A program made the position numbers and the translations under genes. A stretch of DNA of 64,000 bases. Source: Lepturacanthus savala (taxonomy: Eukaryota; Chordata; Actinopteri; Scombriformes; Trichiuridae). Where the stretch lies: positions 17,974,017 to 18,038,016 of the forward strand of contig CM060469.1 in NCBI GenBank assembly GCA_030544235.1, in the 5' to 3' direction. Below, piece by piece: positions 24,704 to 35,100 of this stretch (positions are counted from its first letter, which is position 1; each line of letters starts with the position of its first letter). The notes beneath the pieces are model-generated. The model had not been told where the DNA came from. It was given only the letters and a program-made list of their open reading frames with translations, and did not search any database.

Positions 24704-25110
24704 GGGATTCTGTAAGAATTAACATGCCTCAGAGGCAGAATACAGAGTCTCGAGACTCTAAAACCTGTGCCAGTTAGAAAAAAGGGTAAGTAATGATGTA
24801 TTTGCACTTTAGGACAAATTGTGGTTACTATATTTTTTTTTAGCTTACTTTTATATTTTCACAAGGAAACGACTACTACATGTGCTAAAATGTTTGGATG
24901 TAAAAACATTTACGGACTACATCACTATAAATTGGCTTGAACATAATTAACATCCTGCTTTTATTCTAAGGCTGGCAACTATTAGCATAGCAACTTAATG
25001 TGGCCACTAAATGACTACTATCCTTGTAATAAAGAGTTTATATTTTTGTTTCTTAATAAATGTCATTACATTATGTTTGTATGTGTGTACAGGTGTCTCA
25101 TTTTCTTATC

Positions 25111-25320
25111 AGCTGTGTTTGACACCATTGACCATCAGATCCTACTACAGATTAGTGCATATTTTATAAAAGGTATTGCATTAAGATGGTTTAAATCCTA
25201 TTTTTCACATCAATTTTGGTTTGTCCATGTTAACAATGAATCCTTCATGTGAACAAATAATATACATGGAGTCCCCCAAGGTTCTGTGTTGGGATTAATT
25301 CTATTCACCTTACATATGTT
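25111..25320 (+). pseudogene. L2-type LINE reverse transcriptase fragment
   Basis: Translates with one internal stop into recognisable reverse transcriptase blocks: LSAVFDTIDHQILLQ, then ALRWFKSYFSHQ, then, after the break, GVPQGSVLGLILFTLHM. These match RT domains of L2/Rex-like non-LTR retrotransposons. It is truncated on both sides and cannot encode an enzyme. Confidence 0.8.
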
Positions 25321-25329
25321 ACATTTAGC

Positions 25330-26520
25330 TCATATTATTTAGGTATATTATTAATGTATTTATGGTATTGTTGGCAATAGTCATTTTGAAATAAAACATC
25401 ACATCAATAGCTTGATGTTCATACTGTTCATACCATGTTCCTGCTATACCATATAATAATAAATTATTAGTTGTATATACCCTATAAAATTGTAGGTAGC
25501 CTGTAGTTACAAAATAATTACTGATCTTTTTAAGTTCCCAAGTTGTTACCCACTTGTTCCATAACTTCACATCTGTTCCCTGTTGTCTGCATGTATTTGT
25601 AGGCCATGTGTTGGTACACTATTAATACTTAATACTACACCAAAACACTGGAATAATCAGGTTTGCTGCATGCTGTAAAACTCCCATTTCTATTTTTCTT
25701 CTGGATGTAGGGACCTGGTGCAGGCTACAATGGACAGATGTCGAGCTTGGAGAGTAGTAAGGAGACATTATAATTTTACAACTTGTACCCTGTGTAAGCA
25801 TTCCCACAGGAAGAAGAACCTATTTTACTTTTGTTGTTGGCTTCCCAACTCATTTAAAAAAGATGAGAGAGCAGTGGCTGAGTGAAGTAAAGCACTCAAA
25901 GTGGGGTCCTTGAGGTGGTTCCAGGGGCAGCAAAAAGCAATAATTTATGTTTACTATAATTCCATCCGTGACAATTTCACTTATAGACCTTTTGTAATGT
26001 GTATTTTTCATCATTTTCTGTCTTGTAAAATCAAATGTCATGTCGAATGTGGGTCTTATTGTTATAATCTAGTTGAGCAAGAGAAGTGCCACCACGTGTC
26101 AGGTGGTGATTTCTTTTTCATATTACATTATCTATTACCTCCATCCTCTTGGGAAATGATTTTATATCCTGCAATTGATCTATAATTGTGGCAGAGGCCA
26201 ATTAGATATCAGCAAATGCTTAGTGTTGATTTGACGGACAGCCAAACTCTGCGTGTTCATGAAATCAGCAACTTATTGTGACACTCCATACGTCACCTTT
26301 ACATTTTCATATTTTGATCTCAGCCTTGTCCTTAAGTAGTCTTATAAATGAATTAAAATGTAAAAATGTAAATAATAATAATAATGGTACAAGTCTGGTT
26401 TCAGGGTTCAATGCGCTCCTGGGGTTTTAAAAAAATCAATCAGTAGAGCTAAATTATCAGCAGAAAGAAAAAAACATATTTTGTTTAATACACAGTGCTC
26501 TATTTTTTAATTTATTTAAT
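25330..26520. other. Intergenic sequence, no gene seen
   Basis: AT-rich DNA between the LINE scrap and the second copy of the AP-1-motif repeat. Short open frames here have no recognisable similarity. Confidence 0.5.
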
Positions 26521-26521
26521 T

Positions 26522-26559
26522 TCCTTGAATAAAAGAATGTGAAATTAATTAAATGAATA

Positions 26560-26629
<70 letters not shown>
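26522..26629 (+). repeat. Repeat block B, left part, running into a GT/TA microsatellite
   Basis: CTTGAATAAAAGAATGTGAA and the following TTAATTAAATGAATAT match block A at 19727-19766. It then becomes (GT)n and (TA)n (26562-26629), which is interrupted by the Tc1 element and resumes at 28182-28216. Confidence 0.65.
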
Positions 26630-26632
<3 letters not shown>

Positions 26633-28178
26633 TGGGGAAAACAAGTATTTGAACACCCTGCTATTTTGCTATTTCTCCCACTTAGAAATCATGGAGGGGT
26701 CTGAAATTTTCATCGTAGGTGCATGTCCACTGTGAGAGAGATAAACTAAAAAGAAAAATCCAGAAATCACAATGCATGATTTTTTTTAACAATTTATTTG
26801 TGTGATATAGTGGCAAATAAGTATTTGAACACCTATGTGTCATCTAGAATTCTGACCCTGAAGGACCTGTTAGTCCGCCCATTAGAAGTCCACCTGCACT
26901 CCATGTATCATCCTTAATCAGATGCACCTGTTTGAAGTCGTTAGCTGCATAAAGACACCTGTCCACCCCATACAATCAGCAAGACTTTAACTTGTAACAT
27001 GGCGAAGACCAAAGAGCTGTCCAACGACACAAGAGAGCAAATTGTACACCTCCACAAGGCTGGAAAGGGCTACGGAGCAATTGCCAAGCAATCTCAATCA
27101 GTCAATCTCAGTCGGAGTGGAGCCCCATGCAAGATATCACCTCGTGGGGTCTCAATGATTCTAAGAAAGGTGAGGAATCAGCCCGGAACTACACGACAGG
27201 AGTTGGTCAATGACCTGAAAAGAACTGGGACCAACGTTTCCAAGGTTACTGTAGGTAATACACTAAGACGTCATGATTTGAAATCATGCATGGCACGAAA
27301 GGTTCCCCTGCTTAAATCAGCACATGTCAAGGCCCGTCTTAAGTTTGCATATGACCATTTGGATGATACAGAGGAGTCATGGGAGAAAGTTTTGTGGTCA
27401 GATGAGACCAAAATAGAACTTTTTGGTCATAATTCCACTAAGCGTGTTTGGAGGAAGAAGAATGAAGAGTACAATCCGAAGAACACCATCCCTACTGTGA
27501 AGCATGGGGGTGGTAGCATCATGCTTTGGGGGTGTTTTTCTGCACATGGGACAGGACGAGTGCACTGCATTAAAGAGAGGATGACTGGGGCCGTGTATTG
27601 TGAGATTTTGGGGAACAACCTCCTTCCCTCAGTCAGAGCATTGAAGATGGGTCGTGGCTGGGTCTTCCAACACGACAACGACCCAAAGCACAGCCAGGAA
27701 AACCAAGGACTGGCTCCGTAAGAAGCATATCAAGGTTCTAGCATGGCCCAGCCAGTCTCCAGACCTGAACCCAATCGAAAATCTTTGGAAGGAGCTCAAA
27801 CTCTGTGTTTCTCAGCGACAACCCAGAAACCTGACTGATCTAGAGAAGATCTGTGTGGAGGAGTGGGCCAGGATCCCTCCTGCAGTATGTGCAAACCTGG
27901 TGAAAAAATACAGGAAACGTTTGACCTCTGTAATAGCAAACAAAGGCTACTGTACCAAATATTAACATTCATTTTCTCAGGTGTTCAAATACTTATTTGC
28001 CGCTATATCACACAAATAAATTGTTAAAAAATCATGCATTGTGATTTCTGGATTTTTCTTTTTAGTTTATCTCTCTCACAGTGGACATGCACCTACGATG
28101 AAAATTTCAGACCCCTCCATGATTTCTAAGTGGGAGAAATAGCAAAATAGCAGGGTGTTCAAATACTTGTTTTCCCCA

Positions 28179-28181
<3 letters not shown>
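26630..28181 (+). mobile_element. Tc1-like transposon, 1552 bp, near-identical TIRs
   Basis: Terminal inverted repeats of about 205 bp (26630-26834 and 27979-28181) begin CAGTGGGGAAAACAAG and differ by only a T-run length and one substitution. Each TIR carries the phrase AAGTATTTGAACACC at its outer and inner ends, the IR/DR layout of Sleeping Beauty-type elements. The insertion is at TA inside a TA array (26628-26629 and 28182-28183). The near-identity of the repeats suggests a recent insertion. The transposase gene inside is broken. Confidence 0.93.
26999..27965 (+). pseudogene. Tc1-family transposase, frameshifted and internally deleted
   Basis: DD34E transposase of the Tc1/mariner superfamily. 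The first frame runs 26999-27721 (MAKTKELSNDTREQIVHLHK onward) with the first catalytic Asp in LWSDETKI and the second in HDNDPKH. Just after that, at about 27690, the frame shifts, and the rest continues to 27965 with the catalytic Glu in SPDLNPIENLW. The N-terminal DNA-binding region is shorter than usual: sequence jumps from the first helix-turn-helix (GYGAIAKQ) to RSGAPCKISP, implying loss of roughly 60 bases. Both lesions should abolish activity. The copy was probably mobilised in trans. Confidence 0.92.
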
Positions 28182-28219
<38 letters not shown>

Positions 28220-28830
28220 AAAAGCTATCATAGACTCTAGAAAACATATCTGGATTGGAAATCATATCAGTTATGACCATGTAGTGAAGCTAAACGCAGA
28301 GATAGATCTCTTTTTCTAAGCAGATTTTTATTTTACAACATTTTATTTTTGTTTCATGCACATTGCTGATTTTTTAACTTAAAATCAATGGTTGAAAAAT
28401 GTCCTCAGTCTGCTAAATTTAAAGGCAGTGATTTAATTGTGAATCTCCTTCCTGATGTTAATTTGACAGCATTGAAAAAAAGCTAGAGTTGAGTCCAATA
28501 TATGGACCTTAACTGAACTTAAGACCACGTCACCCTGCAATCTTTACACTCTAAGGGGGGCGGCAGTTTGCACAAACAGTTTGAGAAATAAAGTCATACA
28601 TATAATAAAAACAATTATCATTGGAATTTAACAGCAGCAATGAATACAGTATCAGCACACTGTAGATTAATAAGACGGCATAGCAGATAGAAAATACCAT
28701 CGGGTACAATAAATTCTGTACAAACGAGTTAACTATTGACAGTAAGTTGGCTGAGAGGCTGCTTCTTAATAGCTGGATGTTAATTTGGCAGCAGTAAAAG
28801 AAAAAATGAACCAATGCCTAACAGGTACAC
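28182..28830 (+). repeat. Repeat block B, right part
   Basis: Resumes the TA array, then from about 28490 matches block A (19905-20190) in order: GACCTTAACTGAACTTAAGA, CACGTCACCCTGCAATC, GCAATGAATACAGTATCAGC, TAGATTAATAAGACGGCATA and TTGACAGTAAGTTGGCTGAG. Identity looks like 80-90% in the better stretches. Confidence 0.75.
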
Positions 28831-29729
28831 CTCTCTGCCTGGCCTCCTCTTTGCTAACGGAGGAATTTGTCTCGTCAACTCCACTCTGGTCTGAGTAATT
28901 AGGAACTAGAATTTGCATTTATGCTGTTTTTTTGTTCTTGTTGCACTGTTCTCACCCGGTCTGTGTCTTTTTAAGCTTTACTTTCACTTTCTTCACTGTA
29001 TGTGTCGGCCTCTCTTCTTACCCTGTTGCACCCATCACTGGTTCCCTTCTATCCTTCCAGTATTTAGCAATGCATTGGACAGTTCTTAACCCAGTTTTCA
29101 TCGTTTCTGTAATCTCTAGATGTTTTCTCTGCTTGATGCATGCCAATAATTTGACTCTTCTCAAACAGACTAACATCTTTTCCAACATCAAAGGATGTGT
29201 CTTTTGATATTATTTAAGAAACAAGGAAATACTTTTTGCACCATTTGGGGTTAAATAGGTTGTTGCCAGTTTAATTTTCATTTTCTAGCATCATATTAAT
29301 GATCATTTTAATGACACTCCCCTGCACATTTTATGGCCACATTAGAAATTTGACCAGGTATTTGTCTTGTCATGTCACTCATATTGAAATGATGTTAATT
29401 TAACCATTATTTGCCTAATCCTAACCAAGTGCTTTTGTGTCTAAACCTAACCAGGCCTTAACCACAGCATTGTTACACCATAATTTTTATTTTTTTTAAA
29501 GGACTGCCATATTAGTTCTTATCTATTGGGTTGATAAACACCTACTCAGCAGTGTAGCAGCTTTTTTTGTTATAGGCTATGAGTTGACACTCTTTCTTCA
29601 ATTATTACAATATTTTCTTATATTATCATCAGGTTTTGGGGGGAATAGGGTCATTGCTCCCATTATCTCACAAGTGAAGTGGGTCAGTGTGATAGGACCC
29701 ACCTGTTAATCTATGGTCTAGACTCTCGA
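28831..29729. other. Intergenic sequence, no gene seen
   Basis: A 91-residue open frame at 28932-29207 has no recognisable similarity and sits between repeat units. I see nothing else in this stretch. Confidence 0.45.
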
Positions 29730-29965
29730 CACAGATAAGTACAATCTATTTGATGCAAACAAATTAAATATTGTCAGTGATTTGATCACGAGTCTCATTC
29801 CTGACAGCGAAATGCCGAGTCAATTTGGCATTAGTGCAAAAAGATAAAACTGCCACGTCACTAGCTGAGTCATGAAAACAAACCCTAACTGCATCCACAA
29901 GTATGCCACCTCGCAGTCATCACACTCTCAGGGCAAGGGTCACATTTGTACAGACTGGAACAGTC
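29730..29965 (+). repeat. Repeat block C of the AP-1-motif family
   Basis: Matches 20370-20590: GACACAGATAAGTACAATC, GGCATTAGTGCAAAAAGAT, CTGCCACGTCACTAG, then TGAGTCATGAAAACAAACCC. It carries a consensus AP-1 site at 29866-29872. Confidence 0.7.
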
Positions 29966-30340
29966 ACGTTAGTATGTGAATATATTCTAGTCACCTGATG
30001 GAAATATTCTGAATTCTTATTTAATTATTTAATATTTTTCACATTTATCCACTTGATCATTTTTTAACATTTACACTCTATTATGAAGCTATATAACCAT
30101 TTATCAGTGTTGGAGCTAAGAGGAACAAATGTCTTGATAGACAGCACCTCTAAGGTCATCTGAAGGTCGCCCTGAGGACCCAACCAACAAGTGGGTGGTC
30201 TCAGCCTGTGATAACAATTACCACAAGGCCCCTTTTCTCACACCAGTCTGCAAAAATCAGCCAAGTGGAGCAAGCCCTTGAAAGTGGAGGTGGCATGTGC
30301 GTTCTGAATTGTAAAGGCTACGGTGGATGAAACCACAGCG

Positions 30341-30578
30341 GCTCAGTGGCCTTGTGGTAAGATGTCTTCCCTGAGACTGGGAGGGGTGAGGTTTAAACAG
30401 CAAAAAGACTGTTAGAACGGTACCCACTGCCTCCCTGCTGGGTACTCAGTATTCAGGGTTAAATCAGCCAATGATTCCCAGGTGTGGTACTGCTGCTGCC
30501 CACCGCTTCCTCAGAGCAAAGGCAGACAGCAAATTTCACCTCCTTTGGGAAGTGACGATCATTGGGACTTTAACTTAA
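30341..30578 (+). repeat. tRNA-derived SINE-like repeat
   Basis: The head resembles tRNA promoter boxes (GTGGCCTTGTGGTAAGATG as box A, GGTGAGGTTTAAAC as box B). The body and tail (GCTGCCCACCGCTTCCTCAG, AGCAAATTTCACC) match recalled fish SINE tails. Degenerate, without a poly-A tail. Confidence 0.5.
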
Positions 30579-30805
30579 CTCACAACCTCTAAACTATGAG
30601 GCGGCACCCACAGAAATGGACACAAAAAGGGTGGAGCCTCCTGCGGTGTTGTTGACTGTGTTTTGAAGATGCTTACACATATCAGTACATGTAAACAATG
30701 AGGAAAAAAAACAAAAGTGTAAATGATGTACTACTTCAGGCTTGTTTACACTGTCAGTAGAGTTTGGGTCAGTAATCGACAGCTGTGCATTTCCACTGTC
30801 TAAGG

Positions 30806-31009
30806 CAGGGGTGTCAAACTGCAGTCCTGGAGGGCCGGTGTGGGTGCAGGCTTTTGTTCAAACCAAGCAGTACCACACCTGATTCTACTAATGAAGGTCC
30901 TTAGCAAGGGCTGTATTGGCTGATTAGTAGAAACAGGTGTGTAGCTCCTTGGTTGGAACAAAAACCTGCACCCACACCGGCCCTCCAGGACTGGAGCTTG
31001 ACACATGTG
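30806..31009. mobile_element. hAT-type MITE, 204 bp, with perfect 8-bp target duplication
   Basis: Begins CAGGGGTGTCAAACTGCAGT. The first ~55 bases are inverted at the other end (GGCCCTCCAGGACTGGAGC, then TTGACACATGTG). It is flanked by the perfect direct repeat GTCTAAGG at 30798-30805 and 31010-31017. An 8-bp duplication and CAGGGG-type ends fit the hAT superfamily. It has no coding capacity. Confidence 0.85.
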
Positions 31010-31017
31010 GTCTAAGG

Positions 31018-31780
31018 GGACCTTACACTTACACAGGAGCTCCTCCCCTAGAGTACCGGTCCTGTGAGGTAGGTAAAAAAACGGTAACGGGTACCACGGG
31101 ACTGGTACGTTTCCATGGTAACGCAAATGTTAAAATAAGCGTACAGTTTCATTCCAACCTGTAACGCGTAGTGGGGACAGGGCTTTACTAACAGGACTAT
31201 ACTAACATGTTTATCCAGCACTAACCTTTATTTGGCTACCGTCACTAGAATTATCACATACAATGCAAACTGAGGTTAATCATTAACTTTAATAATACAC
31301 AGTCAGATGAGGACAACCGTACCGTCTTTCAGTGATTTGTTTTTTGTATTATACAGTGAGTAGACATTATTTAATGTGGAGAGCATTGCATCTGTAGAGT
31401 TTCCATCCATTTTCACATTCACAGGTCTGAGACGCATCAGGTCTCAGCCTTTAGAATTGGAAAGAAAGATTCAATACAACCAGTTGGATACACAATACAA
31501 AAATAGATTCAGGGGTGCCATTTCATTGCATACTGTCGTTTAGTTTAACAAATGTAACAGAACATTACCATTGTGTTCAATACTAATGATAAAGTATCCC
31601 AGTCTGAGAAGGTATAAACCATGTTATGTTAGTGATAAATGCAAAGTAGCTTTTATCACTAACTTCACAGGTACTGTCACATAAGTAGTTGATACTCTGA
31701 CTTGAATACAACTTTGTCATAAATCCTCTGTGGAGTCTGTAGCCAAGTCCAGAAAATCCTTCCACAGGGATTTATAGATG
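31018..31780. other. Intergenic sequence between arg2 and vti1b
   Basis: The remainder of the convergent arg2/vti1b spacer up to the putative vti1b poly(A) site. No gene is seen. Confidence 0.5.
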
Positions 31781-31787
31781 TTGACAG

Positions 31788-31793
31788 TTTATT
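31788..31793 (-). terminator. vti1b: vti1b polyadenylation signal
   Basis: Minus-strand AATAAA about 320 bases after the vti1b stop codon; a plausible 3' UTR is 32109 down to about 31770. Another hexamer near 31228 could give a longer form. Confidence 0.5.
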
Positions 31794-32109
31794 AAAACAG
31801 TGCAAATCTCAGTTTTTCCATGGAGTTCCTGGGGCTTGGTCCATTAAATAGTTCAAAATTGTGTCATTCATGTTGAACTTCACCTATTGACTCCTGTAGA
31901 GAGAGAGAAGTCCCCCCTCAGTTAAAGTTCTAGAGATAGAAGCCCCCCCCCCTTTATAGACTGAACAATCTTACTGTGGTCATTTGTACTCATGACTGGA
32001 TGAATGCAGCAGAACAGCATTATTGCTACCAGAGAGTCATGAAAACAGATGGAGAGTCAGGTTTTCCCCGGATCCACGGTTTTAAGACTATTAGATGGAA
32101 GTCTGCTCA

Positions 32110-35100
32110 TCACCGGAAGAACTTCAGGTAAATGACAGCACCCAGAATAGCCAACTCCATTAAAATGATGACACCTAACAGCAACTTATTCGTCACAAGC
32201 CTGAGACAGAAAAACAAAACAGTAAACAGGAGAGGTTTTAATAATGGAATATGAAATGATGATGATTTTCATTGATTATTATTATATATTATATTATTAT
32301 TTATTACACATTTATTACACATTTTTTCTTTACAAGCTTTTCTAAACAACACAATTCTGAGTAATGCTATTTGAAGCAAAAATAACACTAATTAATGTCC
32401 AGCATTTCCTCCTGTTATTGTTGATAGGACTACTACACACCAGGGAAAATATGATCTTATGTAAATGGAAGAAATACAAAAAACATGGGATACATCAAAT
32501 TCCAGCAATAAAATTGTTTGCAATTAATCTCTGAGCACATTAATTATATATATATATATTTAAAAAAAAACACTAACAGGAAATAAAGAGAAACAAATGA
32601 GTCTTACCGGCGTGACATGGCGCGAAGGATTTTTCGGCTTCGACTGAGGTTCTCTCCAGTATTTACCAACTATGAAAAAAACAAAAACAGAAGGTGTTAG
32701 TTTGGGGAATGTTGACTGTAAGATGCATATGAGGTTTGGCTCTAATACTTAGACTAAGATTAAGAATGTAGGGATTTGTCAAATTCAGTGAGATGTGATC
32801 CAAAGCCTACAATATTGATAGAGCCCAGTAATAACGCCATGGTTTGATGTGAAAAAGAACAAAACATTAGTAGATGAGCTGAGTCTGGCCTGAACGCCTG
32901 TAAACTAATGGTGCTAATTAAAGGGAGGCCTTCTGATGACCTGATGAGTGTGTTTTTTAAATTTTATTCAGCGTCTCAGAAATCAGGTAACAGTCCTATG
33001 TTAATCTATGGGAAACTAGTGCAGCCATTTTCACATATAGCCTGACTTTCGTTTTTTGTGCCATCTAGAGCAGTGGTCCTCAATTTTTTTTCACATCAAA
33101 GACCTTTAAATTCACAAAAACTAGACCCATGGAGCCCATCTGATAATATTTGTGCTTTAAGATGTTTTATAAAAGAAAATGTCAGAATTCCAAGACCAAA
33201 AGTATGGAGAATTGAAACTGCCATCATCAAGAATAAATAAATGACTCTGTATATAAATAAATATGCCAGTAAAAGTCCATATTTATTTAATTTCCCATTA
33301 ATTTAACTCATAAATTAATTCTTTGTGTATTATTTTCACATTTATTTTATTTTTTCATATTTATTTATTCACTCACATTATTTAAAAAAACAGCTATAGA
33401 TATGAGAAAAGAGCCAAGAAGTACAGGAGTACAGTCAGGTAAAAAAGAATCTACAGAATGATAACTCAACTGGAATGAATCCCAGGTTGTGCCTGTATTC
33501 AAGGAATATCATCCAGCTGTTGTAGCTAATTTAAGTGATCTCTAGAAGATCTCAGCTGGTAGGAAATATTTAGGGGTCCGGTTGTCCAATGATATCTCAG
33601 ATGTAAAGCATATTAACGTGACTCTCTATCTTCAGGGCAGGATTAAAGGCGTTAAAAAAGTGACAGCAGCAGTCTACTGGAGTTAACAACCCAACAAGCA
33701 GCAGTACCCTGTTCCTGGTGCGGTCCAGCTGCTCCCTCTGCTCCCCCAGCTCCTCGATGATATCTGTGCCGATGTTCTCCGTCTCGGCTGCGATGCGCTG
33801 GCTCCGTTCGATGCTGTGGCTGGCGTTGTTCAGAGCCTCCGTACCTTGCAGCAGCAAGGCTCTCTGGGACTGCACGTGTGTCTGCATGGGTGCACGGAAA
33901 GTGCAAAGTCAGACAGAAAAACAAGAAAATAACATTTTTAAGATAATATAATGAATCCTCAGATATTAGTTTGTCCTGTTGAATGCATTTCAGGAGATAA
34001 GATGATGAAATTCTATACAAGTCCATTTCTAGTGTTCCATACTTTCCCTGAAATTGATCAACCTCATTGATTTAGAGCTTTCCAACTCTTTATTGTGATT
34101 TTATGAAATACTTTTTTACGAGCTGCAGAGAATAGATGAAAGCAGCCTCAGACGGTGACAGCTACAGAGCAGGGTTAATTTTGTCGGCTACTTTTCAATT
34201 TAGTTTTAGCGTTAGTCTTATGTCAAATGCCCATTTTAGTCACATTAAGTCAACTGGTATCCCTTTTTTAAGTCACATTTTACTCACTGAAAAATCTAGT
34301 TGTAGTCGACTAAAATTCGAAGTATTTCAGTCTAGTTTCAGTCAATAGTCTTTCTTTAGTCTTTGAGAGCAGGTTAATAGTCATGTTAATCAAAATTAAT
34401 CTAGGCAGGTATGTGAAACAATAGGAATTTATTGTTAGGAACCTTTGTTTAGTTCAGTGTGACACACAAACATGTTTGGGAGTGACACCACCGGAGTTAC
34501 TGGACCAAAATGAATGTTCCCTACACGCTGAAAGTTTAATAAAGTGTGTAACCCAGCAGGTTAAAACAGTAACATGATGAAGTAACAGGCGTTGCTGCAT
34601 TTAGCGTCAACACACACATACACACACGCATGCACGCAGCAGCAGCAGAAAAATAGGAGAAATACAAGTGAAGAACATCCAGTAAAGGCACTTTTTGGAT
34701 TTTAGTCTCATCTGATGAATTTGCAGGAAGAGTAGGAAAAAGATTTTTCATCAATCAATCAATCAATTCATACTGAAACATATAGACGGTCCCTAACATG
34801 GACCACAGCCAATGACTATAATTGTTAATGTGGAGACGCCTTTTTCTGGTAAAACGTTAAATCATGAGGAAAGCTGACAGCAATACTATAGTATTACAGA
34901 GCATGATGATGTTCTATTCTACACTCTTTATTTACCTGGACACTGCTTTGGTCTCTGATTAACAGCAATAAAGATAAAGCCAAACATCAAGACAATATCC
35001 AATAACTTCACCGCAGATGTGCATAGCAACCACCCTGACAACAACAATAAGACTCTAGAACGCAACTTTTGGCAAGCCACAATTTCGTCATAACAGTTCT

